64,000 nucleotides of DNA from Congeria kusceri (GCA_027627225.1 CM051028.1:22812364-22876363), one strand, 5' to 3'. Shown: positions 48,269-59,284, counted from the first letter of the stretch. The notes: generated from the sequence alone by a model not told the origin. Numbers and translations are program-made.

Positions 48269-48711
48269 TTAGACTCTTTCCATATTTTTCTTCCTCATCA
48301 AATTTACTGAAAAATAATCACAAAGTGAAAGTAAAAACTCAAATTCCGTTCGAATAATTCCCCATTTAATCTTTCTCAAGGAAACCACATAATCCCACTT
48401 CCCGGACGAGGCTAAAACTTGATATCCCCACCCACGTCGCATACATGGTGCTGATAAGGCCTCTGTGCCATACTGGCGCTCTAGTTCAGCTACTTCAGGT
48501 AACACTGTTAGTCGGAGAGAATGTGCTCAATCTGCCCATCATAGGACAGATCAGAGAAAGTCCCTTCAACGACACCAATGACAACGTGTGACAGGCACTG
48601 TATCTTTAATTCATAATAATGACCGTTTGTGTGCTTGAACATTTTGACAATAATCGTGACACCTTTCGTATGCGTCCGTATTTGTTGCTCTAGTTTTTCG
48701 ATTGGAACCAC
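48269..48711 (-). pseudogene. Possible decayed coding relic
   Basis: Two abutting minus-strand frames (48711-48508 and 48505-48269) read as ordinary protein-like text in different frames: first IQCLSHVVIGVVEGTFSDL, then VAELERQYGTEALSAP and YQVLASSGKWDYVVSL. They could be one ancient coding segment broken by a frameshift. No family is recognised and there are no splice-like borders that fit the surrounding gene. Confidence 0.2.
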
Positions 48712-49665
48712 ACATTAAACAAACTTAACAAGAAATGGATGAAAAGCCCATCATAAATAAATTTATTTATTCAATTTAGTATATGCTACAGAAAACAAGT
48801 ACCTACACACCTAGCAGTAAATAAAATTTGCACATTCCATGTTGTAAAACAAAAATAACCTGTGCGAGTGCAAAACCAATTTCATTCCCCTATAAATGTA
48901 CATAACTGTTGACACATTCAATTGTTTGAACATGGTTAATTAATCTAACCATTAATATATTTGATTATTTAAATTGTAAATTAATTTACGCAGACTTACG
49001 ATATCACAAGAGGTATCCCTTTGCGCAGCCAAAAACTTGTTTTTCAAAATTCCTTTCACCATTTTTAACTTGTTCGATCCAAAAAGTTCTCTCAAGATAA
49101 TATGTGAGCAAACTTGAACACCATGTTGCACATTCTTACCAAAGACTGCTCAAATTTAGCAGTTTTTAGCAGGACCGGTCATTGTTACCTGAAGTATAAT
49201 CTATCAACACACCTTACGCATTAAACACACCAAATGAAAACAGTTTAAGCTGCTAAAACAATATGAAGGTACTTCCACGTAACTGCAATTTCAACATGTT
49301 TTCATTTCATTATTCAAACTGCATTCACTTTTATTTCATATTAAATAATAATAATAGGATTACTTAAGCATTTAAAATCTTTATATCTCCTATCTAAAAT
49401 AACAGGTCATGGCCCTAAGGCAAAACTCTCACCCATTTTTATTATTAAAATTCAAGACTGACCATTACAATTACAAATAATATGATAATTGTTTAAAAGG
49501 TACTTCTTTTGCAAACAAGGTCAATTTCTTCATAATGTCTCCAGTTGAACTTTAAATAAAAGCATAGAAGAAGCAATTTTGTTTTTGGAAGAACCTTCTA
49601 AATGCACACAACACACAAGTTAAGAGTGAGCCAAGCTAGGAATGAATGAATGATGACAGAATTAA

Positions 49666-49782
49666 GATGCGATGGATGTATGATCAAAGATGTGATGGAT
49701 GTATGATCAAAGATGTGATGGATGTATGATCAAAGATGTGATGGATGTATGATCAAAGATGTGATGGATGTATGATCAGAGT
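49666..49782 (+). repeat. 23-bp minisatellite, 5 copies
   Basis: Unit GATGTGATGGATGTATGATC plus AAA, starting at 49666, 49689, 49712, 49735 and 49758, nearly identical (first copy GATGCG). Confidence 0.95.
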
Positions 49783-52475
49783 GAGAGTATAATACCAAAG
49801 AATTTAAAACCTGATGAACGAAAAACCCACTTAATATTGAAAAAGTATGCTTTTAAACGAGTTCTTCATGATATAATAAACTACAATTTTTCTATGTATA
49901 GCTTTCAACAGTTTAAAGTGTTGTTTACAAATATGATTTTAAAATGTTATCGGTTTTTTAAGTAACTGAAGTAATCATTTCACCACTTAAAGAGTTTTAA
50001 CAACTTTATTATTACACTTTTAAATAGTTTCTATACATGATTAATTACCCATGAAACGATTCAAAAGAACAATGCATTGAGCAGTGTGACTTACTTATGT
50101 GTTGAAGACAAAGTTTAAATTCCAACAACTCAATTGAATGACTACCAAGTTTGTGCTGATTGAAATATCACTGATACAGTATCAGCACAGGCCATCATAA
50201 ATTCAGAATATCAATGGAGCATTGATAGATCTATGAGTATAAATATCGGCCCCGTTTAAAGTCGCCAAGTACAGAAATTAGAGTATATTCATAGCGAGTT
50301 ATCGGCAAATAATAATCCAATAAAGTTCGGTCACCGTTCCAAAAGCGGGTCTGAACTTGCCCACTATATTGTAAATGGTAAACGCAGGTAGCGATTTGAA
50401 CGATTCCCGCTATTTGCTGAGTTAATGGTTTCGTGTGTAAATATTGCCACCATCACAGGATCAATAGTGTACACAACACCCTTGAAACTTGAATAATTGT
50501 CGACTCTGAAGTGGCAGGTACTCCAAAATACAACACAGGTTAATAATTTAATTATTTGACAGTTTTTCTCATCTTAGCCAGTTTGAAGGTCTTTATTGTA
50601 CAAGCATTCGTGCCAAGGTCCGCAAATGGTGGCAGATAATCTTTAATAGCATTTTAATTATTTTAATTATTGCAAGTGCTGACAGAGGTGCTGAAGTAAT
50701 TCTTAATTATTGCTTACAGTAGCCGATTCAAAGTGTTTGGTAAAAGTGTGTTTTATTTAACAAACTAACAGTTAGTTGATCATGAATCATACTTCAGCAT
50801 GTATTGATATTTTTATGTATTTTAAAACTAAAATAAATGACAAAACAAAATATACATTAATAACAAGTTCACCTACAGTCCTATTTTCATACGCATCCTT
50901 GTATAATTTATTTTGTATATATTTAATGCATTATGGGATAGTTTAACTAAGAAAACCTTGACCTAATAGCCGAGAGCAGAGAAGATTGAAGGGGTGGATA
51001 CAAGGGGTTTGGCGTGTAAGGAAAGTAAGATTTCTCAGAAAAGCGCAGTGCAGGTGACTACAGAGGTTTTTGCATCAGTGAAATATTCTCACTTTTTTTT
51101 TTATCTCTGTACAGTTATTATTAAATAAATATTTGTACATGACATTTGAATATTTTTCTGAAATTCACAGCATAGTTTAAAATGCTTATTAAATCACTAG
51201 TAATTAAGGAAATAGGCAATTCTTTACAAATATTAACAATTTCACTGAAGCAGAAGCAACATTTATTTTATGCTTTCAATCTACAACTCAACATTTTGTT
51301 ACAAATCAAAAACCTAGTTCTCTTTAAAGTTACAGGCAAAATGATATTCAGAAGTGTCAAAAGCATGAAACAAATAGTTGCACCCTACTTGATGCTGTCT
51401 GGTTCACTACAGTGGAACCCAAAGAAGTATGGAACCTAAAGGCTAAATAAAAATTAACCAAAAGTATTACATGCATGCTACTTACATCGTAAGACTGAGA
51501 GAAAAATCCAGGATTCACTTCATGACAGTGCTGACTGTTTTTTCAAACGCAAACAAGATTCGTCACACTTTAATGCAAACGCTTTCACCGTGCAATATTT
51601 TTGTTTCATGAAAAAAGTGAATAATCCTTCTTCCTTATAACAAACTCAGAAGAATTTTATATCTCCCTATTCCAGTGCAGTGTTAATATTTGTTTATCAC
51701 ACTGACCAATCTGGTATTATTTCCATCCTAAGTAAAAACATTTTGGCATCTACAATATGGCAGTGCACAGTCTAAAAGGCATGCCATAATGCCTATAAAC
51801 TTTACATTAAAACATTACAGGCTTTCAAAATGGTAAGCAAGCGTGCTCGCAAGTTTATCTGACTGCGATACATTAATCGTCAATACCTTTACAATCAAAA
51901 CTGGTATATTGCCAACTCCTTCCAAACAGACCGGCAAACCTGTATTAATTTTTCCATTACTCATCCCTTAAAAGTTTATGTATTCATTATAAAACTTATA
52001 ATACTCTGCTGTCTATTTTTCTTCAGTTTTATACATTCTTTGCCAGAAATCAATACTATCTGCCGTTCTTTGAGACTTTTTGAATCTGAAAATGTTTGTT
52101 TAGGGATATATGAAGCAGAGTCACAAAGATAATGTTGACAAATGGTCTTTTTTAAGACCATGGTCGTAGTTACACAATGGTCTCCATTATGAGAAGAGAG
52201 GCTAAAAACTGTTTAACAATAAATTGCAACTTCTCAACAACTTTTTACAACTTCTACTCCATTATCCAGCTAATAAATGTCACCGTTTGATCTACAACGC
52301 TGAATGGGACAGTTATATATTTCCAGGAGGGAGAATACGTGCAAATAAAATAGATCAATAGCTCAGAAAAGGTTTTCGGCAGTGCATATTGAACGGAAAC
52401 CAAATTCCACAGAAAATGATTATAATATTGTAATCTGTACTAGGGCATAGTCTAGTATAAACAGCCTTATATTGT

Positions 52476-52491
52476 GGGGGGGGGGGGGGGG
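52476..52491 (+). repeat. G16 homopolymer
   Basis: Sixteen consecutive G on the plus strand within an AT-rich intron; able to form a quadruplex in the DNA. The host transcript carries the C strand. Confidence 0.9.
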
Positions 52492-52681
52492 TCAATATGC
52501 GTACACTTCCACTGAAGATGTTATAGATTTATTATTTTAACAAGTGCACAAGGTGAAACAATATGAAATGAAATGTGAGAAAATGAAATAATTAAAACTG
52601 CTACGCGTCTACACTGAAAATCTACTTTCAAACGGTAGCCAAATTAAAACTCTTCCTACAATATGAACATTTCGAGGGTTT

Positions 52682-52739
52682 AGTGTGAAACTATTGTATC
52701 TGCTTATCATTTCTATATCAGATACAATAGTTTCACACT
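52682..52739. repeat. Perfect 21-bp inverted repeat hairpin with 16-nt loop
   Basis: AGTGTGAAACTATTGTATCT plus G at 52682-52702 is matched exactly by its complement at 52719-52739. The pairing continues outward imperfectly (GAGG and TT on both sides). It may be a small palindromic MITE or a hairpin in the intron transcript. Confidence 0.85.
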
Positions 52740-53367
52740 TAAGCCTCAACATATTAATGAAAATATTAGTGTTGGGCTTGGTAGATAAATTGTTGATCGC
52801 GAAACATCGAAATCAGAAACAACTGAAAATCACATGCAAAGCAAGTTTGTGACTATTGTTGTTTTTTTTCCCTTACTTATTAAAAGCACAGTAATAATAC
52901 AACCGCAACGTCAAGTTGGTTTTTAGTAATATTTTATACTCTGAACCAAACTGGGAGCAGTTCAACTCTATATGTACTATGCAGGAACAAAAGTTAATGT
53001 TTTTATCACTAACAACAAAAAAATTAAAAATAAATAAATAAAACCAAACACAAATAAGTGAAATGTAACTATAACCAGTAAACATTTGTAAGAAATGTGT
53101 TGTTTTTTTGCCAAATTGCACATTTTTCAGTAACAATACTATTTTTTTTGTATAACATTCTACGATGTCTGGTGATCAATGAAATTACTAGCCTATAGCT
53201 TTGCACTTCATTATCAAACTATGTTTGTGGCCCATGACAATGAGCAGAATGTCAATGAACTGATGCTGATAAACTGGTTACAACTCAATTCAATCAGTCA
53301 AGTTGTGTTACAATAGCAACATATCACAATATCACACTTTGATGGCCAAAAATATTGTATTATCTAA

Positions 53368-53571
53368 GGGCTGTTCCAGAAAAAAAGATGACGAGGGGGT
53401 GGAACGCCGAGGTATAAAAATTCGGTGTGTGTGGGGTGATAGAGGGGCTAAAACGAAATATAAATGACTTTAAAAAAAATAAAATTGTGTTGGTGGTACC
53501 CTATTTTTGGACTAGCGTTCAATCCTCGCCCCCCCCCCCGCCCCCCATCACCTTTTTTCCTGGAACAGCCC
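53368..53571. mobile_element. PIF/Harbinger-like MITE, 204 bp
   Basis: Terminal repeats GGGCTGTTCCAG with an AAAAAAG extension on both sides. TAA duplicated at 53365-53367 and 53572-53574, the 3-bp TWA target typical of PIF/Harbinger. The interior is GC-skewed with a C-rich run at 53528-53546. Confidence 0.85.
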
Positions 53572-53971
53572 TAAGCAAGTTTTAATAGCCTCCACAAAAT
53601 CCATAGCCAAGAAATATTCACACCCTATTAATATTATTCACACAGGTTAAAACCACAACTTATTCCTCTATTATGACAGAATGAACAAACCCATTTGTTA
53701 AATGCCATCAACAAAACAAAACTTCACCATTTCCTTTAAATACAGTTTTATCCAAACTGACATCAACACTGACAGAAAAGAAACAACTCTGTGAAGGAAT
53801 AAGAAGTTTGTGAAATTAACATCTAATTTATCTCCTTGTTTACTAAATTCCTTCACAGAGTTATTGCTTTTCAAATCGCAAAAAAATCCTTCTGTAAGTA
53901 AATCCCTACTACCTGGACCTCTCCCAACTACCCTGCAAAAGAGCGCCTATACTTCTGTGTAACTCACTTAC

Positions 53972-54454
53972 CTTCAGCATGGCAGCTTTGTCAACAGTCC
54001 CCACGTTGGCCGATTCAATCTTCTCCAGTTCATTGATGTAGTTCTCAAGGTCATCATCCATTTCGTTCTCGCGAGCCTGAAGGTCACGTGCCGCCTGCAG
54101 GGCATGGTCACGATCATCGATGAGATTCTCGATCTGCCCCAGGAGTTCTTCCCAGTCGTCCTTGACCGCCTTGACCACAGGGTCTTGAAGAGCGGGGTTA
54201 TGTTGCGTTAGTTCCCTGTATCTAGCTAGGAGAGCCTCAACTGCTGGGCCTCGTGCCTGCACTTCTTCCCGAATGGCTTGCAGCTTGTTGATGTCAACCT
54301 CGCAAGCTTCAGCGTGAAGTTTCGAGGGCTGCTTCTCGAGTTCGTCCACCTCTTCTTGCATGTCATGTAGCCAGGCACGGAGGTCGACACGCATGCGGTC
54401 CACAGAGTCCCATTGCTGCATGTTCTCACGCAGGTCACTCAAGCGTTTCTCAAC
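53972..54454 (-). CDS. Spectrin-repeat exon C of giant minus-strand gene
   Basis: Internal exon of 483 nt, 161 codons, phase 0/0. The acceptor TTTTTTGTATATTTCAG|GTTGAG is textbook and the donor AAG|GTAAGTGAG is near consensus. The translation holds most of two spectrin-type helical bundles: residues 1-90 with LRAWLHDMQEEVDEL (Trp 28), then residues 91-161 with VKDDWEELLGQI (Trp 101), ending KIESANVGTVDKAAMLK. It has two in-phase downstream partners: the alternative last exon starting at 46686 and the rod exon starting at 8056. It is also the likely first shared exon for any transcript starting at the MG-type exon upstream (from 56242). Giant spectrin-repeat proteins act as mechanical linkers; nesprin/MSP-300 is the best guess, a spectraplakin is the alternative. 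Confidence 0.9.
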
Positions 54455-54631
54455 CTGAAATATACAAAAAAACAAATGTTGGTTAATAAAATTGTTCAGT
54501 ATATAAAAAAATACCAGTTACTTAAATTAAAAACTTGTGACCTTGAATTCTTCTGGATTTTAGAATTATTAACCTTTAAAATTTGATTACTAGGTTGACA
54601 CAAATTATCTTAGAAGAGAGCATGAGCTTCT

Positions 54632-56242
54632 TTATATTGCTATTTCATTCATTAGAAATAAAAATAATTTCTGAGCCTTTTGGATTTCCATTTCTTGTCT
54701 TTTCCTTTTTTCAACAATGTTTTGTTCATCCAACTCTTGGATTTTCACTTCTTTAATCTTTGCTTCCATGACACTGTGAGAATGTCGTCCAGATGAGACA
54801 TGGGAATGGTGTTGTCCATCAGATTCATTTAAACTTTGTGGTTTGAAATAGTTTTGTCTGCGAGGTGGCTTTGTATCAAATGATTCTTCAATTGAGCTGT
54901 TCGAAGGTAAAGAATCTTCAGGGACTGATTTAAGTCCTCTTCTTGTTGACTTCTTTTTTAAATCTTTCTGGTTAACATGGTTCACAGATTCTAATTTTCT
55001 GTCATTTCTATGCTGCAAGTTGTCTGAATTGAGGATATTGCTTCTCTGTCCTGTTTCCCTGCACCCAACATCTTCATCCTTTGAATCACTTTGCCTGTCT
55101 TCAACTGTACCAACAATTTTATCCTCATCAAATTCATTTTCACCGCTCCACTGCAGTTGTTGCTTTCGATACCAGTCTGGAACTGACCCACCAATCAGCT
55201 TTTCTTTCATCTCGAGCTTGTACAAATCAGGCAACTGCTTCAAGTAGTCAGCCTTCAAGACCTCTGTGGAAGGTAAACTCCTCCTGGACTCATTTCTGAT
55301 CTGACTGGTCCTTCCATTCATTGAATGTTGAAACTTGGCGTCAGTCACTTTTGTTATATCTGGAAGCTTTCTTGGAGTTGACGTAGCCTCATCTGCCGCT
55401 TTTCTTTCATTACTCACTCTTACCATGGCACTTTGTTGGTCAGTTTCACCATTTTTCTCATCTTCTCTTAGAATGTCATCAAATTTTTCAACGGTAGATT
55501 TTTCAAGAGTTTCTCCATTCTCTTTTTCAGAAATTGAGTCTTGTTCTGTATCAGAGTCATCATCCGATTCATTATTCTCTTCTTCAACTCTCTCAAGGTA
55601 GGATTTCTTTGGAACTCCAGTTTCTTGTGGTAGCATATTAATTTTTGGCCTTGAATGTACCTCTATTTGCACCCTTGTGTCCCTAACATTTTGAAAAACA
55701 TCAGTAACATATCTGGTAGAATTAGACTGTTCTGGTTCAAATATTCTTTGTCTGTCTTTAAATGGAGAAGGGGGAGGTGCAAATTCATTTAATTCTTCAT
55801 CACTAATTGGTTCATCCTTATCTGAAAATTCAGTATCCTCAGAGTCTGAACCATCAAGTGCTCCTATATCAGGTTTTTCATTCTGCTCAACAACTTCATC
55901 TTTCTTTGGTCCATACAGCTGATCAACTCCAGTAAATTTGTCTTCTATATCAACTTTATTATCACTTTCAGCAACCCTTTGATTCAGATTGTCTCTTTCT
56001 GCTTGAAAAGCTTGGGAATTATCTACAGTATCATCCAGTTTTAGTGACGCATTGTTATTATGTTCATCTGTTTTATCACTAAAATTTCCAAAACCAGCCT
56101 CCAAATCCTCTTCAGTTTCTAAGTCATATTTCACTTTCTTTGTTCCCTTTTTACTTAATTTCCTCTTTTCTTTTGCAAGCTGTTTCAGTTGTTTTTGCTC
56201 CTTTTTACTTATGGTTCCTGCTTTTCCCTGTGTCTGGCCCAT
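54632..56242 (-). CDS. Long MG-start coding block, candidate alternative first exon
   Basis: Single open frame of 536 codons with a real ATG at 56242, G at -3 and +4, and an in-frame TAA 27 nt upstream. The protein starts MGQTQGK, an N-myristoylation-type start (Gly 2, small residue at 6), followed by a Lys-rich stretch (residues 13-37). The middle is acidic and disordered, with APPPSP at 155-160. A compact block at 337-365 contains LPDLYKLEM and SVPDWYRKQQ and looks like a short conserved motif, not recognised. The C-terminal 45 residues are helical and charged. The block sits just upstream of exon 54454-53972. It could splice there from a weak in-phase donor (GAA|GTGAAA after residue 498), or from stronger internal donors near residue 273 (ATG|GTAAGA and AGA|GTGAGT). 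Otherwise it ends at its own TAA. It may also be a separate nested gene. Confidence 0.6.
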   Translation of the reverse strand: MGQTQGKAGTISKKEQKQLKQLAKEKRKLSKKGTKKVKYDLETEEDLEAGFGNFSDKTDEHNNNASLKLDDTVDNSQAFQAERDNLNQRVAESDNKVDIEDKFTGVDQLYGPKKDEVVEQNEKPDIGALDGSDSEDTEFSDKDEPISDEELNEFAPPPSPFKDRQRIFEPEQSNSTRYVTDVFQNVRDTRVQIEVHSRPKINMLPQETGVPKKSYLERVEEENNESDDDSDTEQDSISEKENGETLEKSTVEKFDDILREDEKNGETDQQSAMVRVSNERKAADEATSTPRKLPDITKVTDAKFQHSMNGRTSQIRNESRRSLPSTEVLKADYLKQLPDLYKLEMKEKLIGGSVPDWYRKQQLQWSGENEFDEDKIVGTVEDRQSDSKDEDVGCRETGQRSNILNSDNLQHRNDRKLESVNHVNQKDLKKKSTRRGLKSVPEDSLPSNSSIEESFDTKPPRRQNYFKPQSLNESDGQHHSHVSSGRHSHSVMEAKIKEVKIQELDEQNIVEKRKRQEMEIQKAQKLFLFLMNEIAI

Positions 56243-57022
56243 GACTTCAATACAAACGGCAGTGTTTTAATCTCCTGAAGGTATGAGTAGCTATGTCTCA
56301 AGAAGAATCTTGCATGACTTCTTTGTGCTTTCAGAATTATTATGAACATTTTCACACTAATTGTGTTGCTATTTAAAACTTCTATCGGCAGTCTGTGTCA
56401 CAGAAAATGAGATCATGAGATACCTATTTTCCTACTGAAGACAATTACTTTTGAAATCATGGTAAAACCAAATAAAGCTAATAGAGCTGTATACATACAA
56501 CACTTATTATTGCACTTTGTGGTTAAGCATGAAAAACATAATTAGTTTGGTAATTACTCATAATACTACTATAATTATTTTCTGTGTATAGTTGTTGTAG
56601 ATTTACTCCCTTGCATGGTTTGTTTTGTTAAACATTATGCATATTCGAAGTGAGATGAAACACTCAGTCAGGCCAACCTTCAAAAAAATTGTGTTTGCCA
56701 TTGCCTACCCAAGGTTGCTGGTTACGGGTTAGTAGGTAGGCAATTTTTTATTTTGGAAAAAAATGCTAATTTATAAATGATCCATTTAGCGTGATAACAT
56801 TTTGATCCATTTTGATAACATAATCAAGTGTCTGTTGATATAACAATAGCTTGCGAGCAATCATCTTTAATTAGACAATGAATGCTGACAAACAGCCCGT
56901 TATGTTTCACAAGTTTGATAAAACATGATAAGAATTGCATTTTGATATGGCCTATTATAAGCAAGGGTCTAGTTGATAACAGTTAATTTTTTAACCTAAT
57001 GGAAAACGACTGAAATGAAAGA

Positions 57023-57092
57023 AGAGCGAGCTTTTAATTAACTCAAAGAAAAAATAAAAGAGCGAGCTTTAATTAACTCAAAGAAAAAATAA
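57023..57092 (+). repeat. About 36-bp tandem duplication
   Basis: AGAGCGAGCTTT…AATTAACTCAAAG followed by AAAAAATAAA occurs twice in a row next to the left end of the array-bearing element at 57105. Confidence 0.85.
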
Positions 57093-57104
57093 AATAATCA
57101 GAAT

Positions 57105-58577
57105 TAAAAACAAAAGGGCCATGATGGCTCAAAGCGCTCACCTGAGAACTGGTACAGATGAAGACCATACTGTTGTGACAGGTTTGAAAATTAAGGTATC
57201 AGAACAATACACAGAGGGGGTAGGATCAATTTTGATTTAAAACATCGGTTAGTACAATGGGCTAACTAAAGTATGAGTTGGGTAGTGGATGTGCGTTTTT
57301 TTGCTAATGGTTCTTAAATCATTTTTCTCGCTATTCTTACCTGACCATTTTTCATTAAGTCATTGACACTTCAGGAAAATGAACAAACAGTAGATTTTGA
57401 TGTCCTTTTCGCAAACAGTTTTGGAAAAGTAGTTGCAATGTCATAATTGCGATGGCTGTACTATAAGGTAAAGTTTTGCTTTTTCCTTGATAATTTTCTT
57501 TCCAATGATGATAAATGATGTTAATGCAGGTTCTGAAGACATCAAAGTTGCATGTACAAATAACTGCATGGAAATCAAATTTTATCAATCAATGTTTATG
57601 GTCATGCGCAAACTGTGTAATTTTGGTCAACATGGAATCAAAAATCGTGTGTGCAAGCCAATCATTGACAACTTGTTGAAGTTTTTTTTCCAAAAACAAG
57701 GGGCACTAACTCTGGTGTTTCTGGCCCAATGATGCTTATATGCCACTTCACCTATAGTCTTACATTCATAGACAAACTGTACACGATTGGTGAAGATTGG
57801 ATGAAAAATGAAGTCTCTATCCTGAATAATGTCAATTTTTGCATATTTTTTCACAAACAAAGGGCAATAACTCTGGTGTTTCTGGTCCAATCTTGCTTAT
57901 ATTCAACTTCACCTTTAATCTTATGGTCATAGACAAACTGCGCAAGATTGGTGAATATTGGATGAAAAATTAAGTCTCTATCCTGTATAATGTCCATTTT
58001 CGCATATTTTTTTCACAAACAAAGGGCAATAACTCTGGTGTTTCTGGTCTGATCTTGCTTATATTCGACTTCAACTGTAATCTCATGGTAATAGACAAAC
58101 TGTGCAAGATTGGTGAAGATTGGATGAAAAATGTCTCTCTCTATCCTGAATAATGTCCATTTGTGTATACTTTTAAATAAACAAAGGGCAATAACTCAGG
58201 TGTTTGAAAACAATCTGGCCCATTTTTGGCGTCTGCTGAGATCTGATGGTCATACACAAACTGTGAAAGTTTGTTTAAGATTGGATGGAAAATTAAGGCT
58301 ATACGTTGCAAAAGGGCACTTTTGCACTTTTTTTGCATGAAAAAGGGGCAATAACTCTGGTGTTACTGGTCCGATTGGGCTCATTATGGAGCTCGTCCAA
58401 GATTTATGGTCATACACAAACTGTGCTATTTTGGTCAAGATTGAAAAAAAAAAGTAGTCTTTGTCGCGATACCGGCCCAAACTGTTCACGGCACCTTGAA
58501 AACGGAAGGACGGATGCCGCCCGAGAGGTCCCCTATATCAATAGCTCACAGAGCACTTCGTGCTCAGGTGAGCTAAA
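57105..58577 (+). repeat. Array-bearing element with CTCACCTGAG/CTCAGGTGAG ends, about 160-bp units
   Basis: Begins AAAAGGGCCATGATGGCTCA with CTCACCTGAG soon after, and ends CTCAGGTGAGCT, a short inverted repeat. The middle holds about five units with cores at about 57701, 57860, 58021, 58184 and 58344 (GGGCAATAACTCTGGTG), a period close to 160 bp. Each also contains ATAGACAAACTGTGCAAG and TTGGTGAAGATTGGATG. Several overlapping frames in this region are products of the repeat. Confidence 0.8.
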
Positions 58578-59131
58578 AAATGGGTTTGTTTTAACAAAGA
58601 AAAAACTTTTGAGTTGGGACTTTTTTCGTCGGGTCGGTAGGCAATGGCAAACAAGGATAATTTTAATGCTGCCCTCAGAAAAAAACTTAATGCAGGACAG
58701 GCCATTTTTCAACAACTATACTTTAGAAAAACAATAAAAAACTAACACATAATCTACTGTGTGAAACACAGTTAGATGTTTATATTACTATAAAAACTTT
58801 CACAATTTCTAAGAGCCACACACAAACTGTAAACTTGTTGAAACAAGCCTGAAGTTATATATTCTCTTGGAAAAGCCAATAGTCTTTCACTAAAATGAAT
58901 GTTCACAGATAAATGTTTCAAGTTGGAAGTAAATAAGATAATATTCATAAAGAAATGTTTCAACTCAAAGTATTGAAACACTGCTCATTTTAAATGCTCA
59001 AAATACACATTTCTATTTGTAAATACACCCCTAACTGAATAATGTAAACATAACATAACCTGAAAATTTACATTTCATCCATTGCAAACAAACCCACACG
59101 TGTACGGCAAATATGACTGCAGACATTATTG

Positions 59132-59284
59132 GAGGCGTACTGTGGGAAAATCGGGCTTAATGCATGTGCGTAAAGTGTCGTCCCAGATTAGCCTGTGCAG
59201 TCCGCACAGGCTAATCACTTTCCGCCTATGGCGGATTTATGTTTACGGAGATGCATTAAGCCCGGAATTGCCACGCCACACCTC
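59132..59284 (+). mobile_element. Fold-back MITE copy 12 (truncated core and right arm)
   Basis: 153-bp derivative: left terminal repeat and left hairpin intact, then a jump from GGATTTATGTTTAC to the distal right arm. Confidence 0.8.

Larger units (their letters stand above)
8057..53971 (-). other. 45.9-kb intron between rod exons C and D
   Basis: Bounded by donor AAG|GTAAGTGAG below 53972 and acceptor CCACAG above 8056, joining two phase-0 borders. It contains the alternative last exon, the short MG-start candidate exon, the LINE, both SINEs and most MITEs and arrays. Stretches with no recognised feature are 14000-14900, 15043-16001, 25000-26350, 33020-34680, 36000-39000, 42430-43270, 46700-48260, 48720-49660, 49790-52680 and 52745-53360. 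Confidence 0.8.
56692..58653. mobile_element. 1.96-kb segment bounded by an 18-bp inverted repeat
   Basis: TGTTTGCCATTGCCTACC at 56692-56709 and its exact complement at 58636-58653. Near the left end a second GGTAGGCAA follows in inverted order, giving a hairpin. Inside lies the array-bearing element at about 57105-58577, so this may be an older MITE hosting a later insertion. No target duplication was found. Confidence 0.5.

Noticed and set aside
54991..56270. Plus-strand frames rich in Ser/Leu/Phe
   Set aside because: Antisense shadows of the 536-codon acidic/lysine-rich frame.
57355..58737. Several overlapping 65-143 codon frames on both strands
   Set aside because: All lie in the 160-bp array and repeat the same peptide segments; they are shadows of the repeat.
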